DNA of 64,000 bases, from contig JALSKC010000072.1 of assembly GCA_026989055.1 (NCBI GenBank), positions 62,001 to 126,000 on the forward strand. The letters run 5' to 3'. Source of the DNA: Paracoccaceae bacterium. GTDB lineage: Bacteria > Pseudomonadota > Alphaproteobacteria > Rhodobacterales > Rhodobacteraceae. Under the pieces are notes generated by a model, which saw only the letters and a list, made by a program, of their open reading frames with translations, was not told the origin of the DNA and made no database searches. Below are positions 8,122-16,830 of the stretch, piece after piece; the stretch's first letter is position 1; the number at the start of each line of letters is the position of its first letter. A program made the translations under genes and the position numbers.

Positions 8122-9348
8122 CTATCCGTGATACTTGCTCATGACGAGCGTGGCATTGGTGCCGCCGAAGCCGAAGCTGTTGGAAAGGATGGTGTCCAGT
8201 TCCACCCCTTCCCTGGTCTCGGTGACGATCTCTTCGGGCTTCAGCGCCGGGTCGAGTTCGTTCACGTTGATCGAAGGGGCGATGAAGCCGTGCTCCATCA
8301 TCAGCAACGAATAGATCGCCTCGTGCACCCCGGCCGCTCCCAGCGCATGTCCGGTCATCGACTTGGTGGAGGAGATCGGCGGCACGCCGTCTTCGCCGAA
8401 GACGCGGCGGATGGCTTCCACCTCGGTGACATCGCCGGCGGGCGTCGAGGTGCCGTGGGCGTTGATGTAATCCACCCTGCGCTCGCCGATGGTGGAAATC
8501 GCCAGCCGCATGGAACGTTCTCCCCCTTCGCCCGAGGGCGCCACCATGTCATGGCCGTCGGAGGTGGCGCCGTAGCCGGTGACCTCGGCATAGATCCTGG
8601 CGCCGCGCGCCTTGGCGTGTTCCAGTTCCTCCAGCACCACCATGCCGCCGCCGCCGCCGATCACGAATCCGTCGCGGGTGGCATCAAAGGCGCGGGCCGC
8701 GGTTTCGGGTGCGTCGTTGTACTTGCTGGACATGGCGCCCATGGCGTCGAACAGGCAGGACAGCGTCCAGTGCACCTCTTCGCCGCCGCCGGCGAATACG
8801 ATGTCCTGCTTGCCGAACTGGATCTGCTCGATGCCGCTGCCGATGCAATGTGCGCTGGTGGAACAGGCCGAGGTGATCGAGTAGTTGATCCCCTTGATCC
8901 TGAAGGGCGTGGCCAGGCAGGCGCTGACCGTGGAGCTCATGCAGCGGGTGACCATGAACGGGCCCATGCGCCTGGGCGCGCCCTTGTCCACCACGATGTT
9001 GTGGGCGGTGAAGAAGTTGCTGGTCGAGGGGCCGCCGGAGCCGGCGATCAGCCCGGTGCGCTCGTTCGAGACGTCGCTTTCCTCCAGCCCGCTGTCCTCG
9101 ATCGCCTGCTGCATCGCCAGGTAGGCATAGGCCGCGGTCGGCCCCATGAAGCGCAGCTGGCGCTTGTCGATGGTCTCGACCAGGTCGATGTCGGGCACGC
9201 CGGCGATCTGGCTGCGGAAGCCGCGCTCGGCATATTCCGGCTGGAAGGTGACGCCCGACCGCCCCGCCTTCAGGCTCTCGGCAACCTCGTCCAGGCTGTT
9301 CCCGATCGGGGAAATGATGCCCATCCCGGTGATGACGACTCGGCGCAT
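8122..9348 (-). CDS. fabB: Beta-ketoacyl-ACP synthase I
   Basis: A 408-residue condensing enzyme. The catalytic Cys162 lies in SACSTSAHC, with the His pair in [11 protein letters not shown] (about 298) and [11 protein letters not shown] (about 333). Length and the Cys context match FabB rather than FabF. Together with FabA it elongates the cis-3-decenoyl intermediate of the anaerobic unsaturated fatty-acid pathway. It sits 18 nt downstream of fabA; the shared leader AGGAGTGCGTCG places a Shine-Dalgarno site close to the ATG. Confidence 0.95.
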   Translation of the reverse strand: MRRVVITGMGIISPIGNSLDEVAESLKAGRSGVTFQPEYAERGFRSQIAGVPDIDLVETIDKRQLRFMGPTAAYAYLAMQQAIEDSGLEESDVSNERTGLIAGSGGPSTSNFFTAHNIVVDKGAPRRMGPFMVTRCMSSTVSACLATPFRIKGINYSITSACSTSAHCIGSGIEQIQFGKQDIVFAGGGEEVHWTLSCLFDAMGAMSSKYNDAPETAARAFDATRDGFVIGGGGGMVVLEELEHAKARGARIYAEVTGYGATSDGHDMVAPSGEGGERSMRLAISTIGERRVDYINAHGTSTPAGDVTEVEAIRRVFGEDGVPPISSTKSMTGHALGAAGVHEAIYSLLMMEHGFIAPSINVNELDPALKPEEIVTETREGVELDTILSNSFGFGGTNATLVMSKYHG

Positions 9349-9366
9349 CGACGCACTCCTGTTTGT

Positions 9367-9876
9367 TCAGCTTTCGGAAAGGGCGACCTTCATGTCCTTG
9401 ACCAGGTAGATGGTTTCCCCGTCGGCCTCGACCCGGCCGTCGGCGACCCCCATGGTCAGCCGGCGGGTCTGGATCGCCTTGGTGAAATCGACGTGATAGG
9501 TCAGCATCCTGCGGTCGGGCCGGACCATGCCGGTCAGCCTGACCTCGCCCACGCCCAGCGCATAGCCCCGCCCCTGCCAGCCGCGCCAGCCCAGGTTGAA
9601 GCCGGTCAGCTGCCACAGCCCGTCGAGGCCGAGACAGCCGGGCATGATCGGGTTGCCCGGAAAGTGGCAGTCGAAGAACCAGAGGTTCGGGGTGATGTCG
9701 AATTCGGCGATCACATGGCCCTTGCCATGTGCCCCGCCGTCGCTGCTGATTTCGGTGATGCGGTCCATCATCAGCATCGGCGGCAGCGGCAGCTGCGCGT
9801 TGCCGGGGCCGAAAAGTTCGCCGCGGGCGCATTTCAGAAGATCTTCCTTCTCGAACCTGTTCGGATATCCGGCCAT
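9367..9876 (-). CDS. fabA: 3-hydroxydecanoyl-ACP dehydratase/isomerase
   Basis: A 169-residue hot-dog enzyme that dehydrates 3-hydroxydecanoyl-ACP and isomerises the trans-2 to the cis-3 product, the branch point for unsaturated fatty acids. His71 in [14 protein letters not shown] and Asp85 in GLDGLWQL are the catalytic pair, and the length is the family standard. It is the first gene of the fabA-fabB-fabI operon, transcribed away from irr across a 141-nt divergent promoter region. Confidence 0.96.
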   Translation of the reverse strand: MAGYPNRFEKEDLLKCARGELFGPGNAQLPLPPMLMMDRITEISSDGGAHGKGHVIAEFDITPNLWFFDCHFPGNPIMPGCLGLDGLWQLTGFNLGWRGWQGRGYALGVGEVRLTGMVRPDRRMLTYHVDFTKAIQTRRLTMGVADGRVEADGETIYLVKDMKVALSES

Positions 9877-9916
9877 CAGGCCTTGCCCCCGTTGTCTGGT
9901 TGCCGATGCCGGTTCC

Positions 9917-9945
9917 GTCTAGCATCTGCGCCTTGGCGGAAGCAA
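9917..9945 (-). promoter_or_regulatory. Candidate fabA promoter
   Basis: On the minus strand TTGCTT (9940-9945) and CTAGAC (9917-9922) are separated by 17 nt, giving a transcription start about 33 nt upstream of the fabA ATG. The -10 box is a poor match, so confidence is modest. Confidence 0.35.
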
Positions 9946-9979
9946 TAGCGCCTCCGCCGCCCGGACGCGGCATTTCCGT

Positions 9980-10009
9980 TTGATAACCGCCCCTCCCGCG
10001 CCCTATACT
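9980..10009 (+). promoter_or_regulatory. irr promoter, possibly leaderless
   Basis: TTGATA (9980-9985), an 18-nt spacer and TATACT (10004-10009) form a near-consensus housekeeping promoter. Only 8 nt separate the -10 box from the irr ATG at 10018, so the transcript would start at or within a base or two of the initiation codon. Confidence 0.65.
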
Positions 10010-10017
10010 GGGGCGGG

Positions 10018-10461
10018 ATGAAAACGACGCAGGAGCAGGGCGGCGACCGGGACAGGATCGCGCGCAGCCGGAACTGGCTGCTGCGCGGCGGCCTGCGCCC
10101 GACGCGCCAGCGGCTCGCGCTGGCGGCGCTCCTGATCGGGGACGGGAAGGACCGCCACGTTTCCGCCGAAAGCCTGTTCGAAGCGGCCCGCGCCAGCGGC
10201 GAGGCCGTTTCGCTGGCCACGGTCTACAACACGCTGCGGGCCTTCTGCGAGGCCGGGCTGCTGCGCGAGATCACGATCAACGGCGCCAAGAGCTATTTCG
10301 ATACCCGGCTGGACGATCACCCGCATTTCTACTGGGAAGACAGCGCCGAACTGTGCGACGCGCCGAGCGAGGATCTGCGGATCTCCGGCCTGCCCCGGCC
10401 GCCCGAAGATGCAGAGATCGCCCGGGTGGACGTGGTGATCCGGTTGCGCCGCAGGAGCTGA
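10018..10461 (+). CDS. irr: Iron response regulator Irr (Fur family)
   Basis: A 147-residue Fur-family transcription factor. The N-terminal winged helix has the family string GLRPTRQRLALAALL and SLATVYNTLRAFCEAGLLREI, and GAKSYFDTRLDDH leads into the dimerisation domain. Divergence from fabA is the usual alphaproteobacterial location of irr. Irr senses iron through haem. The His-rich stretch often written HHH in other Irr proteins reads HPH here (DDHPHFYWED), which may change haem binding. The ATG follows a promoter by 8 nt with no Shine-Dalgarno sequence, so initiation may be leaderless. Confidence 0.88.
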   Translation: MKTTQEQGGDRDRIARSRNWLLRGGLRPTRQRLALAALLIGDGKDRHVSAESLFEAARASGEAVSLATVYNTLRAFCEAGLLREITINGAKSYFDTRLDDHPHFYWEDSAELCDAPSEDLRISGLPRPPEDAEIARVDVVIRLRRRS

Positions 10462-10529
10462 GCGCGCAGCCGGGCGGCGCCGCGGGCCGGCAGGGCGGTG
10501 CCGGTCGGTCCCGCCGGGGCGGCCGGGCG

Positions 10530-10581
10530 CCGGAATCCCCGACCGGAATCCTTGACCGGAATCCCCGACCGGAATCCCCGA
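10530..10581. repeat. 13-bp tandem repeat, four copies
   Basis: Four head-to-tail copies of CCGGAATCCCCGA (the second copy reads CTTGA at its end) fill 52 bp in the 138-nt gap between the convergent irr and glycosyltransferase-like genes. No coding or terminator structure explains it. Confidence 0.9.
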
Positions 10582-10599
10582 CCGCCGGGACGGCCGGCC

Positions 10600-11469
10600 T
10601 CAGAACCACTGGCCGGGCTCCATCAGCCCCAGATCGAGCAGCTGGCGGGAATCCCAGCGGAAGGGAATCGAGTTGCGCCACTTGAATGTCGGGATGTCGA
10701 AGGTCGAGCCGGCATTAGACTTCAGCGCCTTGGCGGTGCGGAACGAGGCGATGGCGACCGTGATGTTGTGATGCCAGGGGCAGGAATAGGTGTTGTATTC
10801 CTCGTCGTTGAAGGTGTGATCGTCGCGCAGCCGCAGCCCCGGCCGGGCGCGGAACAGCGGGATCCGGTCGATTCGCCGGCGGTTTCCGGGAACATGCTCC
10901 TCATGGCGCCAGCGCAGGCCGCCGTAGAAGTCGAGCTGGCGCTCCTTCGGCTGGCCGGTCCGCGCGTCGATCCGCCCCAGCGCGTAATAGCCGGAACGGT
11001 CCAGGTGAGCGTCTTCCAGCGATACCGCATTGGGAAACCGCTCCAGATCGGCGGCGTAGAGGTCGATGACATAGCCGAGCACCGCATCGCGCCGTTCCTC
11101 GGCGTGAAATGCCAGCATTTCCGACACGCTGCGCGTTTCGGCAAAGGGGTAGAACAGATATTCCGCATTGTAGCAGTAATACAGCCACTGCCCCGGCGCG
11201 GCCTCGATCACCGCGTTCACGGCGGTTTCGGTGGCCTGTGCGGCGGCGGTATCGAAGGTGACCCGATGCACCGTCTCCGCCAGGTCTCCGGGCAGTTCCA
11301 GCGCGTCCGGGGCGAAGAGCACGAGCGCCCCGAACCCCGCCTTCAGGTGGTGGCGCAGGGTGCTTTCCACCTCCACCAGATCCTCCGCCAGAATCAGTGC
11401 CACCGGCCCTCCGGCCAGCGCCGCCTTGCCGCGTTTCAGAAAATCGTCAAGATCGGCATAGATCATCAT
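10600..11469 (-). CDS. Glycosyltransferase family 2-like protein
   Basis: A 289-residue cytoplasmic protein. The first half alternates short hydrophobic strands ([17 protein letters not shown]) with helices. [15 protein letters not shown] and the later HEEH and YSCPWHHNI segments match my memory of a glycosyltransferase 2-like family common beside miaB in Rhodobacterales. A canonical DxD is not clear; [17 protein letters not shown] and [12 protein letters not shown] are acidic candidates. There is no signal peptide or membrane segment. Start codons at 11469 and 11466 are adjacent ATGs. It is divergent from miaB. The assignment is moderate and the substrate unknown. Confidence 0.55.
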   Translation of the reverse strand: MMIYADLDDFLKRGKAALAGGPVALILAEDLVEVESTLRHHLKAGFGALVLFAPDALELPGDLAETVHRVTFDTAAAQATETAVNAVIEAAPGQWLYYCYNAEYLFYPFAETRSVSEMLAFHAEERRDAVLGYVIDLYAADLERFPNAVSLEDAHLDRSGYYALGRIDARTGQPKERQLDFYGGLRWRHEEHVPGNRRRIDRIPLFRARPGLRLRDDHTFNDEEYNTYSCPWHHNITVAIASFRTAKALKSNAGSTFDIPTFKWRNSIPFRWDSRQLLDLGLMEPGQWF

Positions 11470-11532
11470 TCGGCCCCGGTGCAGACTGGCACCAGCCCAT
11501 GAAGATCATATCAACGGGGGGCAAGGCAACCG

Positions 11533-11561
11533 TTGCGGCGGCGGCCGTTTGGCTGTAGGCA
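11533..11561 (+). promoter_or_regulatory. Candidate miaB promoter
   Basis: TTGCGG (11533-11538), a 17-nt spacer and TAGGCA (11556-11561) lie about 45 nt upstream of the miaB ATG. Spacing is ideal; the -10 box matches four of six consensus bases. Confidence 0.4.
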
Positions 11562-11605
11562 GCCGGTTCCGCCTCCGGCGGGAAACCTCCACCGGGAACA
11601 GGGCC

Positions 11606-12931
11606 ATGACGGATAGCAGGAAGCTCTACATAAAGACCTACGGCTGCCAGATGAATGTCTATGACAGCGAGCGCATGGCCGAGCTTCTGGCCGAGGCCGG
11701 CTATGCGGAGACCGACACGCCCGATGATGCCGACATGATCCTGCTCAACACCTGCCATATCCGGGAAAAGGCGGCGGAGAAGGTCTATTCGGAACTCGGC
11801 CGCTTCAAGGGGCTGAAGGCGCGGCGCCCGGATCTGAAGATCGCGGTGGCCGGCTGCGTGGCCCAGGCCGAGGGAGAGGAAATCATCCGTCGCCAGCCGC
11901 TCGTCGATATCGTTGTCGGGCCGCAGAGCTATCACCGCCTGGCCGGGCTCGAAGCGCGCGCCGGGCAGGGACGCAAGGCGCTCGACACCGATTTCCCGCA
12001 AGAGGACAAGTTCTCCGCCCTGTCCTCCCGCCCGAAGGCCGCGCGCGGCCCGACCGCCTTCCTGACCGTGCAGGAAGGGTGCGACAAGTTCTGCGCCTTC
12101 TGCGTCGTGCCCTATACGCGGGGGGCGGAAACCTCGCGCCCGGCGGGCGAGATCCTTTCCGAAGCGCGTGATCTGGTGGCGCGCGGCGTGCGGGAAATCA
12201 CGCTCCTGGGGCAGAACGTCAACGCCTATCACGGCCCCGGCTCCGGCGGCGGGAGCGTCACCCTGGCCGGGCTGATCCGGGCACTGGCCGAAATCGACGG
12301 GCTGGAGCGGATCCGCTACACCACCAGCCACCCCAACGACATGAGCGACGAGCTGATCGCGGCCCACGGCGAGGTCGAAAAGCTGATGCCCTATCTGCAT
12401 CTGCCGGTGCAGTCGGGCAGCGACCGGATCCTGAAGGCGATGAACCGAAAGCACAGCGCCGCCGACTATCTGCGCCTGGTCGAGCGCATTCGCGCCGCCC
12501 GGCCCGACATCCTGCTTTCGGGGGATTTCATCGTCGGCTTTCCGGGCGAGAGCGAGGCCGATTTCGCCGACACCCTGGCGCTGGTCGAGGCGGTGAACTA
12601 CGGGCAGGCCTATTCCTTCCGCTATTCGCCGCGCCCCGGCACTCCCGCGGCCGAGCGCCCCCAGGTGGCCGAAGAGGTCAAGGCCCGCCGCCTGGAGGAG
12701 CTGCAGGCGCTTCTCCGGCGTCAGCAGCAGCAGGCCCTGCGCAGGGCGGTCGGGCGCGAGGTCGGCGTCCTGATCGAACGGGAGGGGCGCGCGCCGGGGC
12801 AGCTGGTCGGCCGTTCCGAGCACCTGCAGGCGGTGCATCTCGATGCGTCGGGAGCGCGGATCGGGGAAATCCGCCGCGTGCGGATCACGGCGGCGGCGCC
12901 CAACTCCCTGGCCGGGGTGCTGGCCGGCTGA
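11606..12931 (+). CDS. miaB: tRNA-2-methylthio-N6-dimethylallyladenosine synthase
   Basis: A 441-residue radical-SAM methylthiotransferase that adds the 2-methylthio group to i6A37 of tRNAs reading UNN codons. All three domains are visible. The N-terminal UPF0004 domain has its three cluster cysteines ([22 protein letters not shown]). The radical SAM core has CDKFCAFC near residue 155. The TRAM domain ([17 protein letters not shown]) closes the protein. The ATG at 11606 was chosen because it begins the conserved [12 protein letters not shown] strand; earlier in-frame codons belong to noncoding leader. Confidence 0.96.
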   Translation: MTDSRKLYIKTYGCQMNVYDSERMAELLAEAGYAETDTPDDADMILLNTCHIREKAAEKVYSELGRFKGLKARRPDLKIAVAGCVAQAEGEEIIRRQPLVDIVVGPQSYHRLAGLEARAGQGRKALDTDFPQEDKFSALSSRPKAARGPTAFLTVQEGCDKFCAFCVVPYTRGAETSRPAGEILSEARDLVARGVREITLLGQNVNAYHGPGSGGGSVTLAGLIRALAEIDGLERIRYTTSHPNDMSDELIAAHGEVEKLMPYLHLPVQSGSDRILKAMNRKHSAADYLRLVERIRAARPDILLSGDFIVGFPGESEADFADTLALVEAVNYGQAYSFRYSPRPGTPAAERPQVAEEVKARRLEELQALLRRQQQQALRRAVGREVGVLIEREGRAPGQLVGRSEHLQAVHLDASGARIGEIRRVRITAAAPNSLAGVLAG

Positions 12932-13253
12932 CGGCGCGCCGCCCGGCCGCGCGTGCGGGGCGCTCGTGCGGGAAGGGGCCGGAGGAGACGCGGCTTGCCG
13001 CTCCCGGCATCACGTATCCGGATCACGTTTTCCTTTCCGCCGGCTACAGGTTGCGTTTTCTGTTCACTTTCCCACGATATCTGCTACCATCCCGCGAAAT
13101 TGCCGGTTGCTCGTGCGGCCCCGGGGGCGGCCGAGAACTTTTGAGAATTTTCGGAAGGCGGTTCGGGTGGTGCGGGTGGTGCGGGTGGTGCGTCGGGCGA
13201 GGGCGATTCGGAGGAGGACGCCAAGGAAGGCAGGGCGGATACCGGAACGGCAC
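12932..13253 (+). other. Intergenic region between miaB and the OmpA-like gene
   Basis: This 322-nt stretch holds a candidate promoter (13063-13090), three imperfect copies of the 9-mer GCGGGTGGT at 13162-13189, and a purine-rich GGAGGAGG stretch at 13211 that resembles a ribosome site without a nearby start codon. I see no convincing gene in it. Confidence 0.6.
13063..13090 (+). promoter_or_regulatory. Candidate promoter for the OmpA-like/lipoprotein pair
   Basis: TTCACT (13063-13068) and TACCAT (13085-13090) are separated by 16 nt in a locally AT-richer patch. The predicted transcript has a leader of about 155 nt before the GTG at 13254. Confidence 0.35.
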
Positions 13254-13859
13254 GTGCTTTGCACGATCGGGAAGCTCCTGCTGCTCCTCTTTTCCGCGGT
13301 GCTCCTCGTGGTCGGCGTCCTGCCCGCGCATGCCGCCGGCGAAGCTCCTGAGGCGGAAGCCCCCCGCGCGGGCGGGAACCACTATGCGGGCGAATATGCG
13401 GGCGAAAGCTACCGGGCGACCATCTGGGTCGATCCGGACGGCTGCGAGCACTGGGTGCTCGACGATGGCTGGGAAGGCTACATGAGCCCGCATCTGACGC
13501 GCGACGGCAGGCCCGTCTGTCGCCAGCAGAACATCTGCGCGGTGATGAACGCGGACCAGCTCTTCGCATCCGGCCGGGCATCGATTCCGGAGGATGCCCG
13601 TCGCCGCCTTGCCGCGTTCTTCCGCGACGCGCCGGCGAAGTCCTTCATCATCGCCGGCTACACGGACAGCCGGGGCGGCCGGAAATACAACCTGCGGCTC
13701 TCGCAGCGCCGGGCCGAGGCCGTGGCGGCCATCGCCAGGGCGGCTGGAGTGCGGGTCGGAGCGGTCCGGGCCTATGGCGAGGCCTTTCCCCGGGCTTCCA
13801 ACGATACCGCGGCCGGGCGGGCACAGAACCGCCGGGTCGAGATCATCTGCATGTACTAG
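13254..13859 (+). CDS. OmpA-family protein with WVDPxGCxHW module
   Basis: A 201-residue envelope protein starting at a GTG directly before a strong hydrophobic signal segment ending in LPAHAA. After a short Ala/Glu/Pro linker comes a module with IWVDPDGCEHWVLDDG and YMSPHLTRDG. The C-terminal 100 residues are an OmpA peptidoglycan-binding domain: FASGRASI, IIAGYTDSRGG (where TDxxG binds diaminopimelate), LSQRRAEAV, and AQNRRVEI at the end. It likely anchors the outer layer to peptidoglycan in the periplasm. The ribosome site is weak and the start is chosen on the signal peptide. The next gene carries the same module, so the two are probably co-expressed. Confidence 0.75.
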   Translation: MLCTIGKLLLLLFSAVLLVVGVLPAHAAGEAPEAEAPRAGGNHYAGEYAGESYRATIWVDPDGCEHWVLDDGWEGYMSPHLTRDGRPVCRQQNICAVMNADQLFASGRASIPEDARRRLAAFFRDAPAKSFIIAGYTDSRGGRKYNLRLSQRRAEAVAAIARAAGVRVGAVRAYGEAFPRASNDTAAGRAQNRRVEIICMY

Positions 13860-13872
13860 CCGGAGGGCGATC

Positions 13873-14181
13873 ATGAATGTCAGGCCTGCGGCGGCGATCC
13901 TTGCGGCGACAATGCTGCTGAGCGCCTGCGAGGGGCTGTCGGGGGCGCGCGACGACAAGACCCGGGACTTCGGCATCGATACCAAGCCGCTCGGCCGGCT
14001 GAAGGCCGGCATCTGGGTCGATCCGAACGGCTGCCAGCACTGGATCATCGACGATGGCATAGAAGGCTACCTGTCGCCCCGCCTCAGGCCCGACGGCAGC
14101 CCCGTCTGCTCGGGCCCGGAGGACGCGAACACGGCAATCGGCGACTTCAAGGCCGGATCGGGCATTTTTGATTTGATCTGA
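13873..14181 (+). CDS. Small lipoprotein sharing the WVDPxGCxHW module
   Basis: A 102-residue lipoprotein. The signal peptide ends in the lipobox LLSAC, so Cys19 should be lipidated. Residues about 45-80 (GIWVDPNGCQHWIIDDG, then YLSPRLRPDG and PVC) repeat the module found in the OmpA-family protein 14 nt upstream. The three proteins LspA, Lnt and this substrate are all within the window. There is a GGAGGGCGATC ribosome site before the ATG. No function is known to me for the module, which has two conserved Cys and an HW pair. Confidence 0.8.
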   Translation: MNVRPAAAILAATMLLSACEGLSGARDDKTRDFGIDTKPLGRLKAGIWVDPNGCQHWIIDDGIEGYLSPRLRPDGSPVCSGPEDANTAIGDFKAGSGIFDLI

Positions 14182-14297
14182 CGGGCCGTATGACGGGCCG
14201 TATCGGCATCGGGGGCGCATGGGGGCGCATTTTCGCACCCGGAAGGCTTGCCGCTTGCGCCTGGCCCGTCAAGTTGGCACCATCGAGGCGCGCCATC

Positions 14298-15383
14298 GTG
14301 ACCGAGAGGATGGAGAGACAGTCCTTGGGAAAGACCGAACTGACACCGCTGCCCGCCCCGGACGAGTCAGACGAATCGCTTCTGGAGTTCCCCGACAACC
14401 GGCTGCTGATCGAGCTTTGCGGCGAATACGACTGCAACCTTGCACAGATAGAGCACCACATGGATGTGCAGATCGTGCGGCGCGGCAACCGGCTGGCGGT
14501 GATCGGCGCGCCGGCCGACAGGGCGCGGACCGGGGCGGTCCTGAAGACGCTCTACGAACGGCTGGAAGGCGGGCGCCCGGTCGATCCGGGGGCGATCGAC
14601 GGTGCGTTGCGTTCGGGCGGCGGAGCGGTCGGATCCGGGCGGCAGGGCCTGCCGTCTGCCGGCGGGCCGGAGGAGATCGTCACCCGCCGCAAGATCGTCG
14701 AGCCGCGCGGCCCGGCCCAGAAGGCCTATGTGCGCAGCATGTTCGAAAAGGAGCTGGTCTTCGGCACCGGCCCGGCCGGCACCGGCAAGACCTATCTGGC
14801 CGTCGCGGTCGGGGTGAACCTGTTCATCAACGGCCATGTGGACCGGATCGTCCTGTCGCGCCCGGCGGTCGAGGCGGGCGAGCGCCTCGGCTTTCTGCCC
14901 GGCGACATGAAGGACAAGGTCGATCCCTACATGCAGCCGCTCTATGATGCCTTGAACGATTTCCTGCCGCGGCGGCAGGTGGCGCGGCTGATCGAGGAAA
15001 AGCGGATCGAGATCGCGCCGCTGGCCTTCATGCGCGGACGCACGCTGTCGGGCGCCTTTGTTCTGCTTGACGAGGCGCAGAACACCACGCCCATGCAGAT
15101 GAAGATGTTCCTGACCCGGCTGGGAGAAGGCAGCCGGATGGTCGTCACCGGAGACCGGAGCCAGCTAGACCTGCCGTCCGGCATGCGCAGCGGGCTGGCC
15201 GATGCCGAACGGCTTCTGGCGCGGGTTCCGGGGGTCGGCTTCAGCCGCTTCACCTCCCGCGATGTGGTCCGCCATCCGCTGGTCGCCCGGATCGTCGAGG
15301 CCTACGATGCCGATGCCCGGAAACGGGCCGCGCAGCGGCAGGACGGGCGCCCGGAAGGGGCGGCGCCGGATGCGGAAGGCTGA
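14298..15383 (+). CDS. PhoH-family ATPase
   Basis: A PhoH/PhoL-type cytoplasmic ATPase of about 361 residues, with an N-terminal KH-like region beginning LLEFPDNRLLIELCGEYD. The Walker A is GTGPAGTGKTYLA, the Walker B LLDEAQNTTPMQMKMFLTR, and the sensor VVTGDRSQLDLP. Family members act with YbeY in RNA/ribosome quality control. Two starts are possible: GTG 14298 with GAGG ten bases upstream, chosen here, or ATG 14310, where AGAGG lies too close. A duplicated TGACGGGCCGTA at 14180-14204 lies just upstream. It is followed after 12 nt by ybeY, the usual phoH-ybeY-corC-lnt operon. Confidence 0.9.
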   Translation: MTERMERQSLGKTELTPLPAPDESDESLLEFPDNRLLIELCGEYDCNLAQIEHHMDVQIVRRGNRLAVIGAPADRARTGAVLKTLYERLEGGRPVDPGAIDGALRSGGGAVGSGRQGLPSAGGPEEIVTRRKIVEPRGPAQKAYVRSMFEKELVFGTGPAGTGKTYLAVAVGVNLFINGHVDRIVLSRPAVEAGERLGFLPGDMKDKVDPYMQPLYDALNDFLPRRQVARLIEEKRIEIAPLAFMRGRTLSGAFVLLDEAQNTTPMQMKMFLTRLGEGSRMVVTGDRSQLDLPSGMRSGLADAERLLARVPGVGFSRFTSRDVVRHPLVARIVEAYDADARKRAAQRQDGRPEGAAPDAEG

Positions 15384-15395
15384 GCTGTTGCCCGG

Positions 15396-15947
15396 ATGAG
15401 TGTCGAGACCCTTGCCGAAGATCCCCGCTGGCAGGCCGCCGGGCTGGCCGGGCTGGCCGAGCGGGCCTGCGGCGCGGCGCTGGCCGGGCTGGGTCTCGAC
15501 CCGGCGCGCTTCGAGATCGGCCTTCTGGGCTGCGATGATGCCCGCATCGCCGAGCTCAATGCCGGCTTTCGCGGTCGGAACGCTCCCACCAACGTGCTGT
15601 CCTGGCCGGCGGTCGAGCGCCGCCCGGGCGTGCCCGGGGCCGTTCCGGCGCCGCCGGAGGGGGGGCTCCCCGGCGCGCCGGAGGCGCTGGGAGACGTCGC
15701 CATCGCCTGGGAAACCTGCCGGCGAGAGGCCTCCGAGGCCGGGCGTGCCTTCGAGTTCCATGTCGCGCATCTTCTGGTGCATGCAACGCTGCACCTGTTG
15801 GGATATGACCACATTGATGCGCGAGATGCGGCGCTGATGGAGGAAAGAGAGCGGGAAATACTTGCTTCCCTGGGTTTTCCCGACCCATATGAGGGGATGA
15901 CAGGCGAACGGGCCGGACAGGCGGAAAGGAACGATGGGAGACGCTGA
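15396..15947 (+). CDS. ybeY: Endoribonuclease/rRNA maturation factor YbeY
   Basis: A 183-residue zinc metalloprotein needed for 16S rRNA 3'-end maturation and 70S quality control. The zinc motif HxxxHxxxxxH is seen as HATLHLLGYDH near residue 130, and FRGRNAPTNVLSWP is the conserved substrate-side loop. It lies between phoH and corC and overlaps the corC start by 14 nt, indicating coupled expression. Confidence 0.95.
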   Translation: MSVETLAEDPRWQAAGLAGLAERACGAALAGLGLDPARFEIGLLGCDDARIAELNAGFRGRNAPTNVLSWPAVERRPGVPGAVPAPPEGGLPGAPEALGDVAIAWETCRREASEAGRAFEFHVAHLLVHATLHLLGYDHIDARDAALMEEREREILASLGFPDPYEGMTGERAGQAERNDGRR

Positions 15948-16830
15948 GGGCGGATCCTCTAGTGCGGCGCAAGGCGCGCAGAGACCGGAAACCGAAGAAC
16001 CACGCGGCCTGCTGGCCCGCTTGACGCAGGCAGTCATTCCCTGGCGGAAGCGCGCCCTGGCGACCGATCCCGGCGCGGCGGATCCCCCGCTTCCGGCGAC
16101 GGGCGGGCAGGAGCGCCCCTCGGTGAGCAACCTGTTCCGGATGCGGGTGGAGGATGTGGCGATTCCCAAGGCGGAAATCGTCTCGGTGCCGGTGGACATC
16201 CGCAAGGATGATCTGGTGCAGGTCTTCCGCGAAAGCGGGCTGTCGCGCCTGCCGGTCTACGAAGGCACGCTGGATACCCCGGTCGGGATGGTGCATCTGA
16301 AGGATCTGGCGCTCGGCCACGGGTTCAACGGCACCGGCAACCGCTACAACCTGCGCAAGATGCTGCGCCCGCTGCTGTTCGCTCCGCCCTCGATGCCGAT
16401 CGGGGTGCTGCTGCAGAAGATGCAGTCGGAGCGGATCCACATGGCGCTGGTCATCGACGAATACGGCGGGGTTGACGGGCTGGTGACGATCGAGGACCTG
16501 ATCGAACAGGTGATCGGCGACATCGAGGACGAACACGATACCGAGGAAGACAGCTTCTGGGTGCAGGAAGGCCCCGGCTGCTACACGGCCGATGCGCGCG
16601 CGCCGCTGGAGGCCTTCGAGGCCGAGATCGGGATCCGGCTCTGCGAGGGGCTGACCGACGAGGAGGTGGAAACCCTCGGCGGGCTGGTCTTCGTGCTCAG
16701 CGGCCGGGTCCCCGCGCGCGGCGAGATCATCACGCATCCTTCGGGGGTCGAATTCCAGATCGTGGAGGCCGAGCCGCGCCGGATCAGACGGTTGCGGGTG
16801 CGCCTGCCGGGGAAATGCCGGGATGAGTGA
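15934..16830 (+). CDS. CorC/hemolysin-family protein with CBS pair and CorC_HlyC domain
   Basis: A 298-residue cytoplasmic protein without the DUF21 membrane domain. After a variable 60-residue N-terminus come two CBS motifs ([12 protein letters not shown] and [32 protein letters not shown]), then a FAD/PCMH-like CorC_HlyC domain ending before residue 295. CorC has been linked to magnesium/cobalt efflux, but the name hemolysin is historical. The ATG at 15934 has AAGGA upstream. Its end overlaps lnt by 8 nt. Confidence 0.9.
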   Translation: MGDAEGGSSSAAQGAQRPETEEPRGLLARLTQAVIPWRKRALATDPGAADPPLPATGGQERPSVSNLFRMRVEDVAIPKAEIVSVPVDIRKDDLVQVFRESGLSRLPVYEGTLDTPVGMVHLKDLALGHGFNGTGNRYNLRKMLRPLLFAPPSMPIGVLLQKMQSERIHMALVIDEYGGVDGLVTIEDLIEQVIGDIEDEHDTEEDSFWVQEGPGCYTADARAPLEAFEAEIGIRLCEGLTDEEVETLGGLVFVLSGRVPARGEIITHPSGVEFQIVEAEPRRIRRLRVRLPGKCRDE

